A stretch of DNA of 54,754 nucleotides from Candidatus Aenigmatarchaeota archaeon. Its GTDB lineage: Archaea > Aenigmatarchaeota > Aenigmatarchaeia > JACPZZ01. Of the stretch, positions 16,259-24,619 are shown piece by piece. The stretch covers positions 1-54,754 of the forward strand of contig JACOVS010000039.1 of assembly GCA_016177205.1 (NCBI GenBank). The letters are read 5' to 3'. Position numbers and translations under genes: made by a program. Each line of letters begins with the position of its first letter. Position 1 is the stretch's first letter. The notes beneath the pieces are model-generated. The model saw only the letters and a list, made by a program, of their open reading frames with translations. It was not told where the DNA came from and ran no database searches.

Positions 16259-18529
16259 TCACATGGCCCTAGCCGTTAATCGCACGCGTTCCCTGGCCCT
16301 TGAAGAAAACCACTTGTCCCACCTGGAAAATATTTCCTTCGGGTCCAAATAACCCGTTTCTTCCTTCAGCCTGGACGAGATTATGTGGAACTGTTCATTG
16401 GATTGCATCACCCACGGCGCTTCCATCAATTCGGGCTGGTTAAGTTTTATGGAATAATCCACCATCGCCTTTTTGATGTTGGCGCGCAGCTGTATGTTTT
16501 CCCACACGTCTTCCCAGCGTCCTTCCCACTCCCTTGTTAACGACGCGATGCGGTTTATTATTTCAGATTCTCCTGTTGAAAGTATTTCCGTTGGCTTCAA
16601 TGAATCAGAAGCCGCAGAATATTCCATCAGGTTTACAAACCCTTTCTCTTCGTACGGGTCGGATTTCCAGTGTTTCCTGACCTCTGTTAACTCGGTCACT
16701 CGTCTAAAACGATGCAAACCGTCCGCAGAGCGCAGCATCTTTGATATTACGATTATATCCGTCGCTTTGAAACTTGTTGACGGAACTCCGAGATCATTTA
16801 CGACGCGGTCGTAAACGCCGTAAGGCGACTCGCCGTGTATCGTCCCTGCGACGACGTTGGATAACGCGCCAATACGCATCGCCTCATAGAGTGCGCGGGC
16901 TTCCGTGCTTCGCACTTCTCCCACGATCAAAGAAGAGTCGCCCAACCGCAACGCAGTTCGCAGCGCCTCGTCCGCTGCCATCTCTGTTTCAACGTGTGTT
17001 ATCACGGAACGCGATTTCAACCGTTCAATGTTGTATCCTATTCTTCTCATGTAATCGACGGCAAGTTCAATGGTATCTTCAACGGTTAGGATTCGCTTGT
17101 TCGGTGAGATTTCCAGCATCAGGGCATTTAAAAGTGAAGTTTTGCCGCTGCCTCTTCCGCCTGCAACAAGCATGCTTGACGACCCGTCCACCAAAAAACT
17201 CATCACACCCGCGAACAGGGGGTCTATCATCCCGGATTTTATGAACAACGGAAGCGTCCAGGGTTTATCCCTGTGTCTTCGGAAAGCGAATGCCAAACCC
17301 TCGGGCGACAGTGTTTTTGTGATCGCCGCAACTCTCGCCCTGCCGCCGGGAACGGTTATGTCCGTGTCTAAAACAGGGTTCGCTTCGTCTAAAGGTCTTC
17401 CAGACGCGATTCGGAACCGCGTCGCCCATGACTCGGCGTCGCCCTTTGTCGGTATCAGGTTTGTCGAGCATTCGTTGTAATCTGAATGGTTTATGTAAAT
17501 AGGATTTTGTCCTATCGGCGAGTTGATGTAAATGTCCTGTATCTTCTCGTCGGCCAGTAGGATTTCTAACACGCCGAACCCGGCCGTGTACCTTGTCAGG
17601 ATTTTTGTCATGTTTTCAATCTCCGCAGGGTTCAGAAAAATTCCCATGCTCGTCGACAAGTCCCGTATCATGTCGCGCCCTATGTTGGCGAATATTTCCC
17701 TGGCGCTTTCCGGGTCTGAGAACTCGGTCTCAACAGGCTTGTGCTCTGCCATATAACGCCTCGCAGCGTCCAACAGCATGTACTTGTCCTCTGTTAACTG
17801 GAATTCTGGCGGCACAACATGGTAGACCAGTTCGGATTTCGTCGGTATGCGGTAAACCTCAACTTCGATGTCGCCCACCTTGTACCTATCTATGGCCTGC
17901 CCGTCCTTTGGCGTCGCCGACATGAACCTCGTTAGCATGAAGTTCGGCCTTATGGTAGGATGGAAAATTTCCCGGTAAAGCGTGCGGTCCCCGATGTGGT
18001 AACCGGCAATGTTGTCCTTCACAAGCTGGATTAACGCGGTCGATTCAAGGATCCGCTGTATGGGGGCGAGCGCGTTGTTGACGTAATGGGCGTAGCATTG
18101 TATGTGGTAGGGGTTTTTTTTCGCGTCCATCTTTACTTTCCGTATCTCGCGCAGTACCTCTGCGTACGCCCCTATGGGGTCGCGCCGCATCAGGTCAACA
18201 ACAATCCGCTGCGCGTTGTGGCTTCGTTCCTGTGTGTGGCGGTCGCATTCCGGTATTGTTAAATTCGTCACAGTCAGCAGGCGGCGCCCGCGCACGATCT
18301 CGTCCAACGCGTTCGCGATCTCGGCCAGGAGCCTGGTCTGCTCCCAGTCGTATTCATACTCCCTGGTCTCTGCAAGAATAATGCGGGAGACCTTTTTCAC
18401 CTCGATTATTTTGTCTATGGCCGCGGCCATTATCGCCTCGAAGTCTTCGAGGCTAGACCCGTATAGCGTTCCCAGCGTGTTCAGGCGTATGGAATTGTCC
18501 TCCGGGCTGTAGTCAAACTTGAGAGCCAT
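16259..18529 (-). CDS. tadA: Type IV pilus assembly ATPase, VirB11/TadA/GspE superfamily
   Basis: The secretion ATPase that powers filament assembly, cytoplasmic and acting with the TadC-type platform. The 756-residue chain has a long N-terminal domain (about 1-300) and a C-terminal core: Walker A GGRGSGKTS (457-465), Asp box ILTVEDTIEL (480-489), Walker B SSLIVGEVRS (532-541) and a His box beginning GTIHGESPYGVYDR (562-575). All catalytic motifs look intact. It is the first gene of the minus-strand run that reaches 2543, so the promoter in the 40-bp divergent gap may drive the whole pilus locus. Confidence 0.95.
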   Translation of the reverse strand: MALKFDYSPEDNSIRLNTLGTLYGSSLEDFEAIMAAAIDKIIEVKKVSRIILAETREYEYDWEQTRLLAEIANALDEIVRGRRLLTVTNLTIPECDRHTQERSHNAQRIVVDLMRRDPIGAYAEVLREIRKVKMDAKKNPYHIQCYAHYVNNALAPIQRILESTALIQLVKDNIAGYHIGDRTLYREIFHPTIRPNFMLTRFMSATPKDGQAIDRYKVGDIEVEVYRIPTKSELVYHVVPPEFQLTEDKYMLLDAARRYMAEHKPVETEFSDPESAREIFANIGRDMIRDLSTSMGIFLNPAEIENMTKILTRYTAGFGVLEILLADEKIQDIYINSPIGQNPIYINHSDYNECSTNLIPTKGDAESWATRFRIASGRPLDEANPVLDTDITVPGGRARVAAITKTLSPEGLAFAFRRHRDKPWTLPLFIKSGMIDPLFAGVMSFLVDGSSSMLVAGGRGSGKTSLLNALMLEISPNKRILTVEDTIELAVDYMRRIGYNIERLKSRSVITHVETEMAADEALRTALRLGDSSLIVGEVRSTEARALYEAMRIGALSNVVAGTIHGESPYGVYDRVVNDLGVPSTSFKATDIIVISKMLRSADGLHRFRRVTELTEVRKHWKSDPYEEKGFVNLMEYSAASDSLKPTEILSTGESEIINRIASLTREWEGRWEDVWENIQLRANIKKAMVDYSIKLNQPELMEAPWVMQSNEQFHIISSRLKEETGYLDPKEIFSRWDKWFSSRARERVRLTARAM

Positions 18530-18569
18530 ATATTATATTACCCCTTAAACTAAATTGTATTTGGGTAAT

Positions 18570-18989
18570 ATGGCCGTTTTCGATAAAAAGCCGGCCAACG
18601 TGCAGGCTGTAATCGCAGAGTTGATAAGGCGCTTAAACGACAATTCAAAAAGGCTTCGTCTGGTGGAGCAGAAAATTCTAAGCCTTGAATCCGCAATCTC
18701 CGGCATAGACCAGAACGCTGTCGAGCAATTCAAGCAGGCCAAGGTGTCTTCGGATAAATTAAACGCGGAAATAAGCGAGCTCGGAAACCGCATGGGGAGG
18801 ATAGAAGACGAAACGAGAAGGCTTGCAAAGCAGATGGAGCGCGCCGCGACTAAGACGGAACTCCGTGAAATACAGGGTTTCATTGATTTGATAAACCCGA
18901 TAAAATCAAACTTTGTGACAATACAGGAAGTCAGGAAAATGATCGAGGAACTGAAAAAGCAGCAACCCTCTCAATTGCCAGCCGGATAA
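18570..18989 (+). CDS. Coiled-coil protein next to pilus ATPase
   Basis: A 139-residue soluble protein from ATG 18570; a TTG at 18555 would add five residues. It is almost wholly helical with heptads (VEQKILSLESAISGIDQ, LNAEISELGNRMGRIEDETRRL) and a Pro/Gln tail. It resembles, in size and style, the FlaC/D/E coiled-coil proteins that sit beside archaellum motor genes, but the sequence does not prove orthology. It is transcribed away from the ATPase gene, so the two starts share a 40-bp regulatory gap. Confidence 0.75.
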   Translation: MAVFDKKPANVQAVIAELIRRLNDNSKRLRLVEQKILSLESAISGIDQNAVEQFKQAKVSSDKLNAEISELGNRMGRIEDETRRLAKQMERAATKTELREIQGFIDLINPIKSNFVTIQEVRKMIEELKKQQPSQLPAG

Positions 18990-19032
18990 TAAGCATTTAT
19001 TAAGAGTCGGGTAAAATTAATTGGGTATCTCA

Positions 19033-19692
19033 ATGTGGCTGTTTAAGAAGAAAGCTCAGGAGGAAAAGGCAATGCCTGTAAACATGCCCAGACCGGCTGC
19101 GCAGGACCCTGGTTTTTCCGCGTCAATGGACAGCCAGCCGACGCAGCAGGTCATGACCGCTGTTAAAGAGGCTGTGATCCAGCCCCGCCAGCCGGTGCAG
19201 CAGGAAATGCAACCTATGGGCTTCGCCGTTCCTGAGCCTCCACAAACGCAGCAAAACGATTACGAATTTCCCGTTGAACAACCGCAACCACAGCCTTCGG
19301 CGGAGTGGGAGCCGGCTGTTCCTGAAATGGCGGAAGTTCCTGTCGCGTTAAGTTCTACCCCAACGGCAACAGAGATTGAGGAGGTCGTCGAAGCCGTTGT
19401 CGAGGAAAAATGGAGGCAGCTTGAATTCCGCATAGATGCGATGGAAAAGCGGTTTGACTCTGTTAACGAACGATTACACGACATCGACCTTCAGATGCGC
19501 ACCATAAAGGAATCCGGCACAGCAGCTTCGGGCGGGATCGAAGGAAAACTTGACCAGTATCACGAAAACCTTGACCAGATCGACGCGCGAATCGGATCAA
19601 TTGAAAAGGCCTTTAAAGAAACCCTGCCGTCAATGATAGAATCCGTGCGGGCTGTCAATGATTCTTTGCAGAAGATGGGGAATAAGCAGTAA
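19033..19692 (+). CDS. Coiled-coil protein with disordered N-terminus, FlaC/D-like
   Basis: About 219 residues from ATG 19033 (a TTG at 19021 is the alternative). The start MWLFKKKAQEEK could bind the membrane; residues about 15-110 are Pro/Gln/Glu-rich and probably disordered; residues about 115 to the end are helical with coiled-coil heptads (FRIDAMEKRFDSVNERLHDIDLQ). Similar to the C-terminal coiled coil of the upstream gene and, weakly, to the 121-residue protein at 52518. It follows the neighbour by 43 bp, likely one transcript. Confidence 0.72.
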   Translation: MWLFKKKAQEEKAMPVNMPRPAAQDPGFSASMDSQPTQQVMTAVKEAVIQPRQPVQQEMQPMGFAVPEPPQTQQNDYEFPVEQPQPQPSAEWEPAVPEMAEVPVALSSTPTATEIEEVVEAVVEEKWRQLEFRIDAMEKRFDSVNERLHDIDLQMRTIKESGTAASGGIEGKLDQYHENLDQIDARIGSIEKAFKETLPSMIESVRAVNDSLQKMGNKQ

Positions 19693-19714
19693 AAAGCCAT
19701 TCTATATCATATGA

Positions 19715-20206
19715 TTATAATATCTGAGGCCTTCCCATATTGGGAACTCTGAGCCCAAACAATCGCCTCGCACTCTCGAAACTTCCCAATGAAAATTCGA
19801 TGTCCATTTTCTCCAACTCGCCCAATATCAGGTCAACAGTTAATTCGGAATCAAAGCAATAGGCGCCTTGGCCCGGTTTACACGATTCTGCATCAACCTT
19901 GCTTGACGCCAATCCAGAAGACGACAGGTCATAAACCCAGTAATCATTCCAGCACGTATGAGAACGACCCTGCTCGTCTCTCGCCCTGACTGCACGGCCG
20001 CGATATCCTCTATTATCAAAACCTTCGCTCCAAACAGTGCCTCTGAAAAGGTACGGTTCTGCTTCATAAACTGTGTTCCCGCCCGGGTTAATTTTACCTG
20101 CGTTAGTTTCCAGTAAAGGCCTGTCTCTTAAACATCTTTCTATAGCCTGGCAGGAAAACGCAACCGACAAATTCTTGAAAGTCGCAGACCGGGAATAATT
20201 AGCCAT
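19715..20206 (-). CDS. Unrecognised protein, about 163 residues
   Basis: I do not recognise this protein. ATG 20206 is preferred: a TATA-like GTTTATATC sits about 25-30 bp upstream, giving a leaderless transcript; the frame otherwise reaches a TTG at 20242. From this start there is no signal peptide. It contains four cysteines (CQAIERCLRD, HTCWNDYW, CKPGQGAYC) and ends LRVPNMGRPQIL. It lies between the coiled-coil pair and the membrane protein series, with which it shares strand. Confidence 0.55.
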   Translation of the reverse strand: MANYSRSATFKNLSVAFSCQAIERCLRDRPLLETNAGKINPGGNTVYEAEPYLFRGTVWSEGFDNRGYRGRAVRARDEQGRSHTCWNDYWVYDLSSSGLASSKVDAESCKPGQGAYCFDSELTVDLILGELEKMDIEFSLGSFESARRLFGLRVPNMGRPQIL

Positions 20207-20261
20207 ACCGGATTGATAAAAGAAAAGAGATATAAACACCAAGCGCTTAAATACCCGCTCA

Positions 20262-20834
20262 CTATTTTTTGGGCTTGCCTGTAGCAGGATCTATTTCTTC
20301 CCCGGTACTCGTCTTCCCCTCATGTACCACAAACCATATTACGGCGCCGATTATGCCGAAAAACACCAGCATCGTCAGTAGCTCGCTCGGATTAAAGTCT
20401 GCCCCGCCGAACGAAAAGGCGCCCGAATTGGCATTAATGAAAAGCCCTGCAGCGAGTATCAGCGCAATGACAATAACCGCGTATTTGAAACTGCCTGTCG
20501 TAAATTCGCTTGATTTCAGCCCGAAGATCCCCACAAACATCAGCAGGACCAGAACGCCCGAGAGCACAATTATTGAACTGCCGAACAACTTGCTGAAAAA
20601 CGACGACAAGAAGCCCGAGTAAGGCGTGAAAAACGTGAGATAAAACGCAACTGTCAGCGATATTACCGCGTCGACCGATGTGTTGGGCTTGTCCTCTTTT
20701 CCTTTCTTGAACACATTAACAGTCTGCAATATGCCAAAAACGATCGAAAACGCCAACAACCAGGGCAGGACAAAATCGTAAAATCCCATCGCCTTTAGCG
20801 TGTTCTGCAACGCGATAAAATCAAGTGCTGCCAT
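20262..20834 (-). CDS. Polytopic membrane protein, paralogue A
   Basis: A 190-residue membrane protein with about five hydrophobic segments. Near the start it has MGFYDFVLPWLLAFSIVFGI, a pattern repeated in the next two genes upstream (20949-21434 and 21468-22061): a short amphipathic lead, [FL]VLP[FW]L, then a helix and VFG[IV]L. A second shared block has ISLTVAFYLTFFTP followed by a helix pair with GVLVLL.FVGIFGL. The C-terminus is charged and probably cytoplasmic. Family unknown; a membrane complex linked to the pilus locus is inferred. Confidence 0.7.
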   Translation of the reverse strand: MAALDFIALQNTLKAMGFYDFVLPWLLAFSIVFGILQTVNVFKKGKEDKPNTSVDAVISLTVAFYLTFFTPYSGFLSSFFSKLFGSSIIVLSGVLVLLMFVGIFGLKSSEFTTGSFKYAVIVIALILAAGLFINANSGAFSFGGADFNPSELLTMLVFFGIIGAVIWFVVHEGKTSTGEEIDPATGKPKK

Positions 20835-20884
20835 TATCTACGATACTCCTCGCAACTATTTAATATCATCTTTTGCTTAGTAAG

Positions 20885-20948
20885 CTTTTCTTTTCCGTTG
20901 AGGCTTTTCTTCTTTTGATCAAACTTTCTAAAAGTTTGAAGAAAAGGG
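20885..20948 (-). terminator. T-rich hairpin after membrane protein B
   Basis: Directly after the stop of the 161-residue gene, the minus strand reads TTTTCTTCAAACTTT, a short loop, AAAGTTTG and then A-rich sequence ending AAGAAAAG. The pairing and T tracts resemble the three other stop-adjacent hairpins in this window, although the sequence is not a close copy. Confidence 0.45.
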
Positions 20949-21434
20949 TCATTTCGCTATATACGCCAGCGCCACGACTATGAATATCATCACGGCTATT
21001 ATCGACAGCTGGTCGCCGGTGATCTTTATCCCGCCGACCGTGAATAACAGGAATATTATAAATGCTATCAAAAGTATGATCGCCAGCCCGCCGCCCTTGA
21101 TGTTCTCGGCCTTGAATATGTCCTCGCCCTTCAAACCCACCAAACCCATCAGCAGCAAAACAACGAAAATCCCTGTGAGTATCAGGATGCCGACGCCGAA
21201 CACCTGCGTGAAGAACGAGTCGAGCGCAAACCCGGCTGGCGTGTAGTTCACAACGAAAAACGCAGCGACAAGCGCGATCACGCCGATCAGCGATTTCTGC
21301 TTCTCATCGAACAGCTTGGTCTTCAAAAGCACGCCGTACACAATGGCCAGCGTGAACAGGAATGGAAGGACAAACTTGTAAAAGCCTATCTGGTTTAAGT
21401 TCCCCAGGAGGGGCGTGAAAATGTTTTCGACCAT
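20949..21434 (-). CDS. Polytopic membrane protein, paralogue B
   Basis: A 161-residue membrane protein of four or five helices, paralogous to its neighbours. IGFYKFVLPFLFTLAIVYGVL matches the first-helix block; VIALVAAFFVVNYTPAGFALDSFF and GILILTGIFVVLLLMGLVGL match the later blocks. The gene is followed on its own strand by a hairpin with arms CAAACTTT/AAAGTTTG in a T-rich setting (20895-20948), a likely terminator before paralogue A. Confidence 0.72.
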   Translation of the reverse strand: MVENIFTPLLGNLNQIGFYKFVLPFLFTLAIVYGVLLKTKLFDEKQKSLIGVIALVAAFFVVNYTPAGFALDSFFTQVFGVGILILTGIFVVLLLMGLVGLKGEDIFKAENIKGGGLAIILLIAFIIFLLFTVGGIKITGDQLSIIAVMIFIVVALAYIAK

Positions 21435-21467
21435 AATATTACCTCTTCCCGCGAGCTTTTATTATTA

Positions 21468-22061
21468 CTAATAACCTTCATCAGGGTGCGGCGGGAACCA
21501 GTTGTTCCACAAGCGCCTAGTCGGCCCAGGGCTTACGACTATCGCCACCAGTGCGGTGACGATCAGCACGATTATCATCAGCGCCGTTGTGTCCGGGTCC
21601 AGTTTTATCCCTATATTCTCAAACCAGCCCGTGCCCAGCAGGAATATGAAAACAATAACCACTATAAGGCCGGCCACCGACCCACCGGATACGCCAAAAA
21701 GCCTGCCGAATATGCCCACGCCAGGCCTGTGCGCCCCTCCAAGGCTCAGCGCGCCCAGGATTATCATGAACATGACCAAACCCACTATCGCAACCGCTCC
21801 GGTGCCGTACAGGTTGGTCAGGAACTGCCCCATAGCTCCGTAAGGCCCGTAAAATATGGCGAAAAACGATATCGCCAGGGCTATTACCACGTTGATGCTG
21901 TTCTTCCTGAATATGTGTATGGTGTCAAGAACGCCGAAAGCTATCACAAACGTTAGCAGGAACGGAACAATCAGCTCCTGCGCCTGGTATTTTTCCAGGA
22001 AGTTGAAAATTGCCGAAGCCGCGGAGGAGGGCGGAGCTTGAAACGCGACCGAAAACGCCAT
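21468..22061 (-). CDS. Polytopic membrane protein, paralogue C
   Basis: A 197-residue membrane protein from ATG 22061 (GGAG about 10 nt upstream; the longer frame starts with TTG). It shares the LIVPFLLTFVIAFGVLDTI block and the following NVVIALAISFFAIFYGPYG block with paralogues A and B, and adds a two-helix C-terminal section with a charged Pro-rich tail (GPTRRLWNNWFPPHPDEGY). Four to six helices. The three-gene set suggests a hetero-oligomeric membrane assembly. Confidence 0.72.
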   Translation of the reverse strand: MAFSVAFQAPPSSAASAIFNFLEKYQAQELIVPFLLTFVIAFGVLDTIHIFRKNSINVVIALAISFFAIFYGPYGAMGQFLTNLYGTGAVAIVGLVMFMIILGALSLGGAHRPGVGIFGRLFGVSGGSVAGLIVVIVFIFLLGTGWFENIGIKLDPDTTALMIIVLIVTALVAIVVSPGPTRRLWNNWFPPHPDEGY

Positions 22062-22100
22062 AGTATTAGTTCTCCGCGCCAAATCTTAAATACTGATAAA

Positions 22101-22901
22101 TCATGTTGCGCTTAATTCCAGCGCGGTTTCCCTCGCTTTAAGCCGTTCAAGCCTCTGGTTTATTCTTGCCATCTCATCCTCGATCGCGGTTTTTTCTGCG
22201 TCGCCGGTTGCCTTAACCAGCCTTTGGTTCAAATCCTTCAGTGCCTGCTCAAGTATTTTTTCCTGGTCGCGCATAAGGTCCTCCTGCCCCATAACGTTTT
22301 TCAGCACGCCTGTCTTCCTTCCCTTCTTGTCCCACCAGATAAGGAAAATGCCCAGCCCTGCGCCCACGGAAAAAAGTATGTAAACCAGCGGGCCAACAAT
22401 CCCCCTGCTGATAATAAACCCGATGCCACCGAAAAAGACGCCCACGCCCACCGCGTCCAGCAGATAGGCAAGCGCGCCGCTGAAAATTCCGGAATAGCCG
22501 AAAGATGTGATCCTGGACCTGAGCTTGCCCGTTACCTGCAGCGCAAGGAACGACAAAACCAGGGCCGGGATCATTTGAAGGTTTGAGGCAAACAATCCCA
22601 CGTAGTCCCAAAAACCGTTTCGCAGCATCAGAAACACCAGAAGCAACGGGATCCAGAAGTTGGCAGCGCCTGAATGGAATATGCCGAGCTCTTTCCATAT
22701 TTCATACGCAAAGAACAGCGCGATAACGACAGGAGCCACGGCAAAGGTAAGGACGCTGGGCCACGAAATCAGGTATTCCGCAGGCACGCCAAACCAATTT
22801 TTCCAGAAATTTATCGTCCCCTCGGACAGCGCGGGCTGCGCAGCCGCGAACGGCAACAGGGCCGAAAATGCCAGGAAAACATGTAAAAAAAGTTTTTTCA
22901 T
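22101..22901 (-). CDS. Membrane protein with signal peptide and C-terminal coiled coil
   Basis: A 266-residue protein: Sec-type signal peptide (MKKLFLHVFLAFSALLPFAAAQP), five or six membrane helices, and a cytoplasmic-looking coiled coil at about 195-260 (MRDQEKILEQALKDLNQRL...EDEMARINQRLERLKARE). It resembles the 292-residue protein upstream in plan (signal, helices, charged end), but I cannot assign a family. It sits in the same minus-strand series as paralogues A-C. Confidence 0.7.
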   Translation of the reverse strand: MKKLFLHVFLAFSALLPFAAAQPALSEGTINFWKNWFGVPAEYLISWPSVLTFAVAPVVIALFFAYEIWKELGIFHSGAANFWIPLLLVFLMLRNGFWDYVGLFASNLQMIPALVLSFLALQVTGKLRSRITSFGYSGIFSGALAYLLDAVGVGVFFGGIGFIISRGIVGPLVYILFSVGAGLGIFLIWWDKKGRKTGVLKNVMGQEDLMRDQEKILEQALKDLNQRLVKATGDAEKTAIEDEMARINQRLERLKARETALELSAT

Positions 22902-22932
22902 AAAAGAATATGGTAACTCGTGCTTAATGTGT

Positions 22933-23811
22933 TTACACTTTTATTCTTCTCGCCAACTCTTTCAGTTCGTTTCCGGTGCGCGCCCTTAACCACGCAGGCG
23001 TCCAGCCCCTGTCTTGGCCTCCGGAATCGATTATCGCCTGTACCGCAGCGTTTTGAATAGCTGGGGTATAGCCGGCCAAAAGGGCTGGCGTGGCAGCCTC
23101 TTTGATAGTCGCAAGGTCGGTGAGCGCCTTGACCAAAGGCGCAACCTCTTCCTTGGCCGCGCGTATTTCCTGCTCCAAAACCCTGTTCTCGCTTCCTAGC
23201 TGTTTGCTGAGCGGCGCATGCCTTCCCAGCCAGCCCCGGAACATTACCAGCAGCGGCACGCCAATGGTCATGACCCACCTGAGCCATGAATAGCCTTTCA
23301 AAATCCCGTTCGTGCCTGTAAGGAACCCGAAAACAAAATACATCATTAGGCCGTAAGTCGCTGCGCTCAGAATCTCCAGAACAGCGGTTGGCAGCCCTGT
23401 CCTGGGTCCGAAGATGTCCAGGAATCTGGGAAGTATGGATATCCCGACAATGACAACAAGTGTTGTCAGCCCGCCCCCGTATATCCCGATAATGACCTGG
23501 CCCAGAACGTTTGTCGGAATCATCAGTATTGTCGCAAGGAAGGCGATTGCAAAGTTTATGCCGCCTTTCCTGAACAGCCTTATTTCGTCAAGTATGCCGT
23601 AAACTATGATCAGCATCAGCGCCCACGGAATAAATATAAAAAAGATGAGGTTTGAGCCGGTTGCGGATTCCTCCGGAATGTTAAGCAGCGCTGCCATGGA
23701 TTTTGCCAAACTTCCAGAAGTCGCCTGCGCCGCTGCCATAAAAGGCAGCAACAGCACAGTTGATAAAACCGCGTAAAGAACCAGATTTTGTTTGTCGCCG
23801 TTTATGTGCAT
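22933..23811 (-). CDS. Membrane protein with N-terminal signal and soluble C-terminus
   Basis: A 292-residue protein. A signal-like N-terminus (LYAVLSTVLLLPFMAAAQA) precedes an exported stretch of about 30 residues and then six or so helices, among them WALMLIIVYGILDEIRLFRK, which echoes the first-helix block of paralogues A-C. The last 90 residues are helical and charged. It heads the membrane series, and the divergent gap to the next minus gene is 46 bp. No family recognised; likely part of one complex with its neighbours. Confidence 0.7.
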   Translation of the reverse strand: MHINGDKQNLVLYAVLSTVLLLPFMAAAQATSGSLAKSMAALLNIPEESATGSNLIFFIFIPWALMLIIVYGILDEIRLFRKGGINFAIAFLATILMIPTNVLGQVIIGIYGGGLTTLVVIVGISILPRFLDIFGPRTGLPTAVLEILSAATYGLMMYFVFGFLTGTNGILKGYSWLRWVMTIGVPLLVMFRGWLGRHAPLSKQLGSENRVLEQEIRAAKEEVAPLVKALTDLATIKEAATPALLAGYTPAIQNAAVQAIIDSGGQDRGWTPAWLRARTGNELKELARRIKV

Positions 23812-23857
23812 TGGATCTTCCTTTTCAATTATTTGCTTAGTACGTATTTAAAGCGTT

Positions 23858-24544
23858 CTATCTGCGCGCCCTGAGCGCTGCCAGGTCCCTTGAAAGGGCG
23901 GACACCCTGACTTTTCTTTTCAGGTCTCTCCGGTTTGTTCTCGACACCCTTTCTCCGGCTTTCTGTTTTCTGTATTCCGTCTCGCGTTTGGCATACTCCT
24001 TTGCATATCCCTGGTGTCTGCCTATTTCCGCTACCACGGTATCCGTCGCCGTGTCCATGTTCCTTGCAAGTGCTTTTTGGTAGGCGGCGTCGTCCGCCTG
24101 CCTGAGTCCCAGATCATCAAGTCTATTTCCTATCTCGTTAATGTAATTCACGGCTTCTCCCACGGAAGCTGCCAGTTTGTCGATTCTTCCGGGTATCCTA
24201 CGATCCGGTTTTCTTATCCTTCCCGAATGTTTAACTCTTCCGGCCTCAGATTCGACAGCGGATTTTACAACGCCGACTTGGTATTTGACGATGTCAGCCG
24301 ACTTCTGCATAACGCCTCTTGCGTAACCCCGGATTTCTTTTTCCAGGTCGCGTATCATGCCCCGCGCCAGTGAATATCTGTGGTGTTCCAGCGTTCCGGG
24401 CGTCGGTGCGGCGGGCAGCGCATCCTGTGCGTCTTTCAGGTATTCCGCAGCCCTTCCGATAACCCGTATCGGGTCCCTGCCTTTTTCCAGTGTGCTGCGC
24501 GCATTGTTGATCGCGGCCGAAATACTGTCGTACTGGTCTGCCAT
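23858..24544 (-). CDS. Basic helical protein, paralogue of 26969-27646
   Basis: A 228-residue soluble protein, nearly all helix. The segment DPIRVIGRAAEYLKDAQDAL and the later EKEIRGYARGVM have clear counterparts in the 225-residue protein at 26969 (EPVRVLTAAADQF and KQEIRGYARKVV), so the two are paralogues flanking the nucleotidyltransferase pair. The C-terminus is strongly basic (DLKRKVRVSALSRDL). Function unknown; nucleic acid binding is possible but unproven. Confidence 0.68.
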   Translation of the reverse strand: MADQYDSISAAINNARSTLEKGRDPIRVIGRAAEYLKDAQDALPAAPTPGTLEHHRYSLARGMIRDLEKEIRGYARGVMQKSADIVKYQVGVVKSAVESEAGRVKHSGRIRKPDRRIPGRIDKLAASVGEAVNYINEIGNRLDDLGLRQADDAAYQKALARNMDTATDTVVAEIGRHQGYAKEYAKRETEYRKQKAGERVSRTNRRDLKRKVRVSALSRDLAALRARR

Positions 24545-24619
24545 AACTGAATAATATTCTGCTCGCCACGGATAAAAGCTTTAATTTTCTTATTAATCGG
24601 CTCTGCGGAATACTATAAT

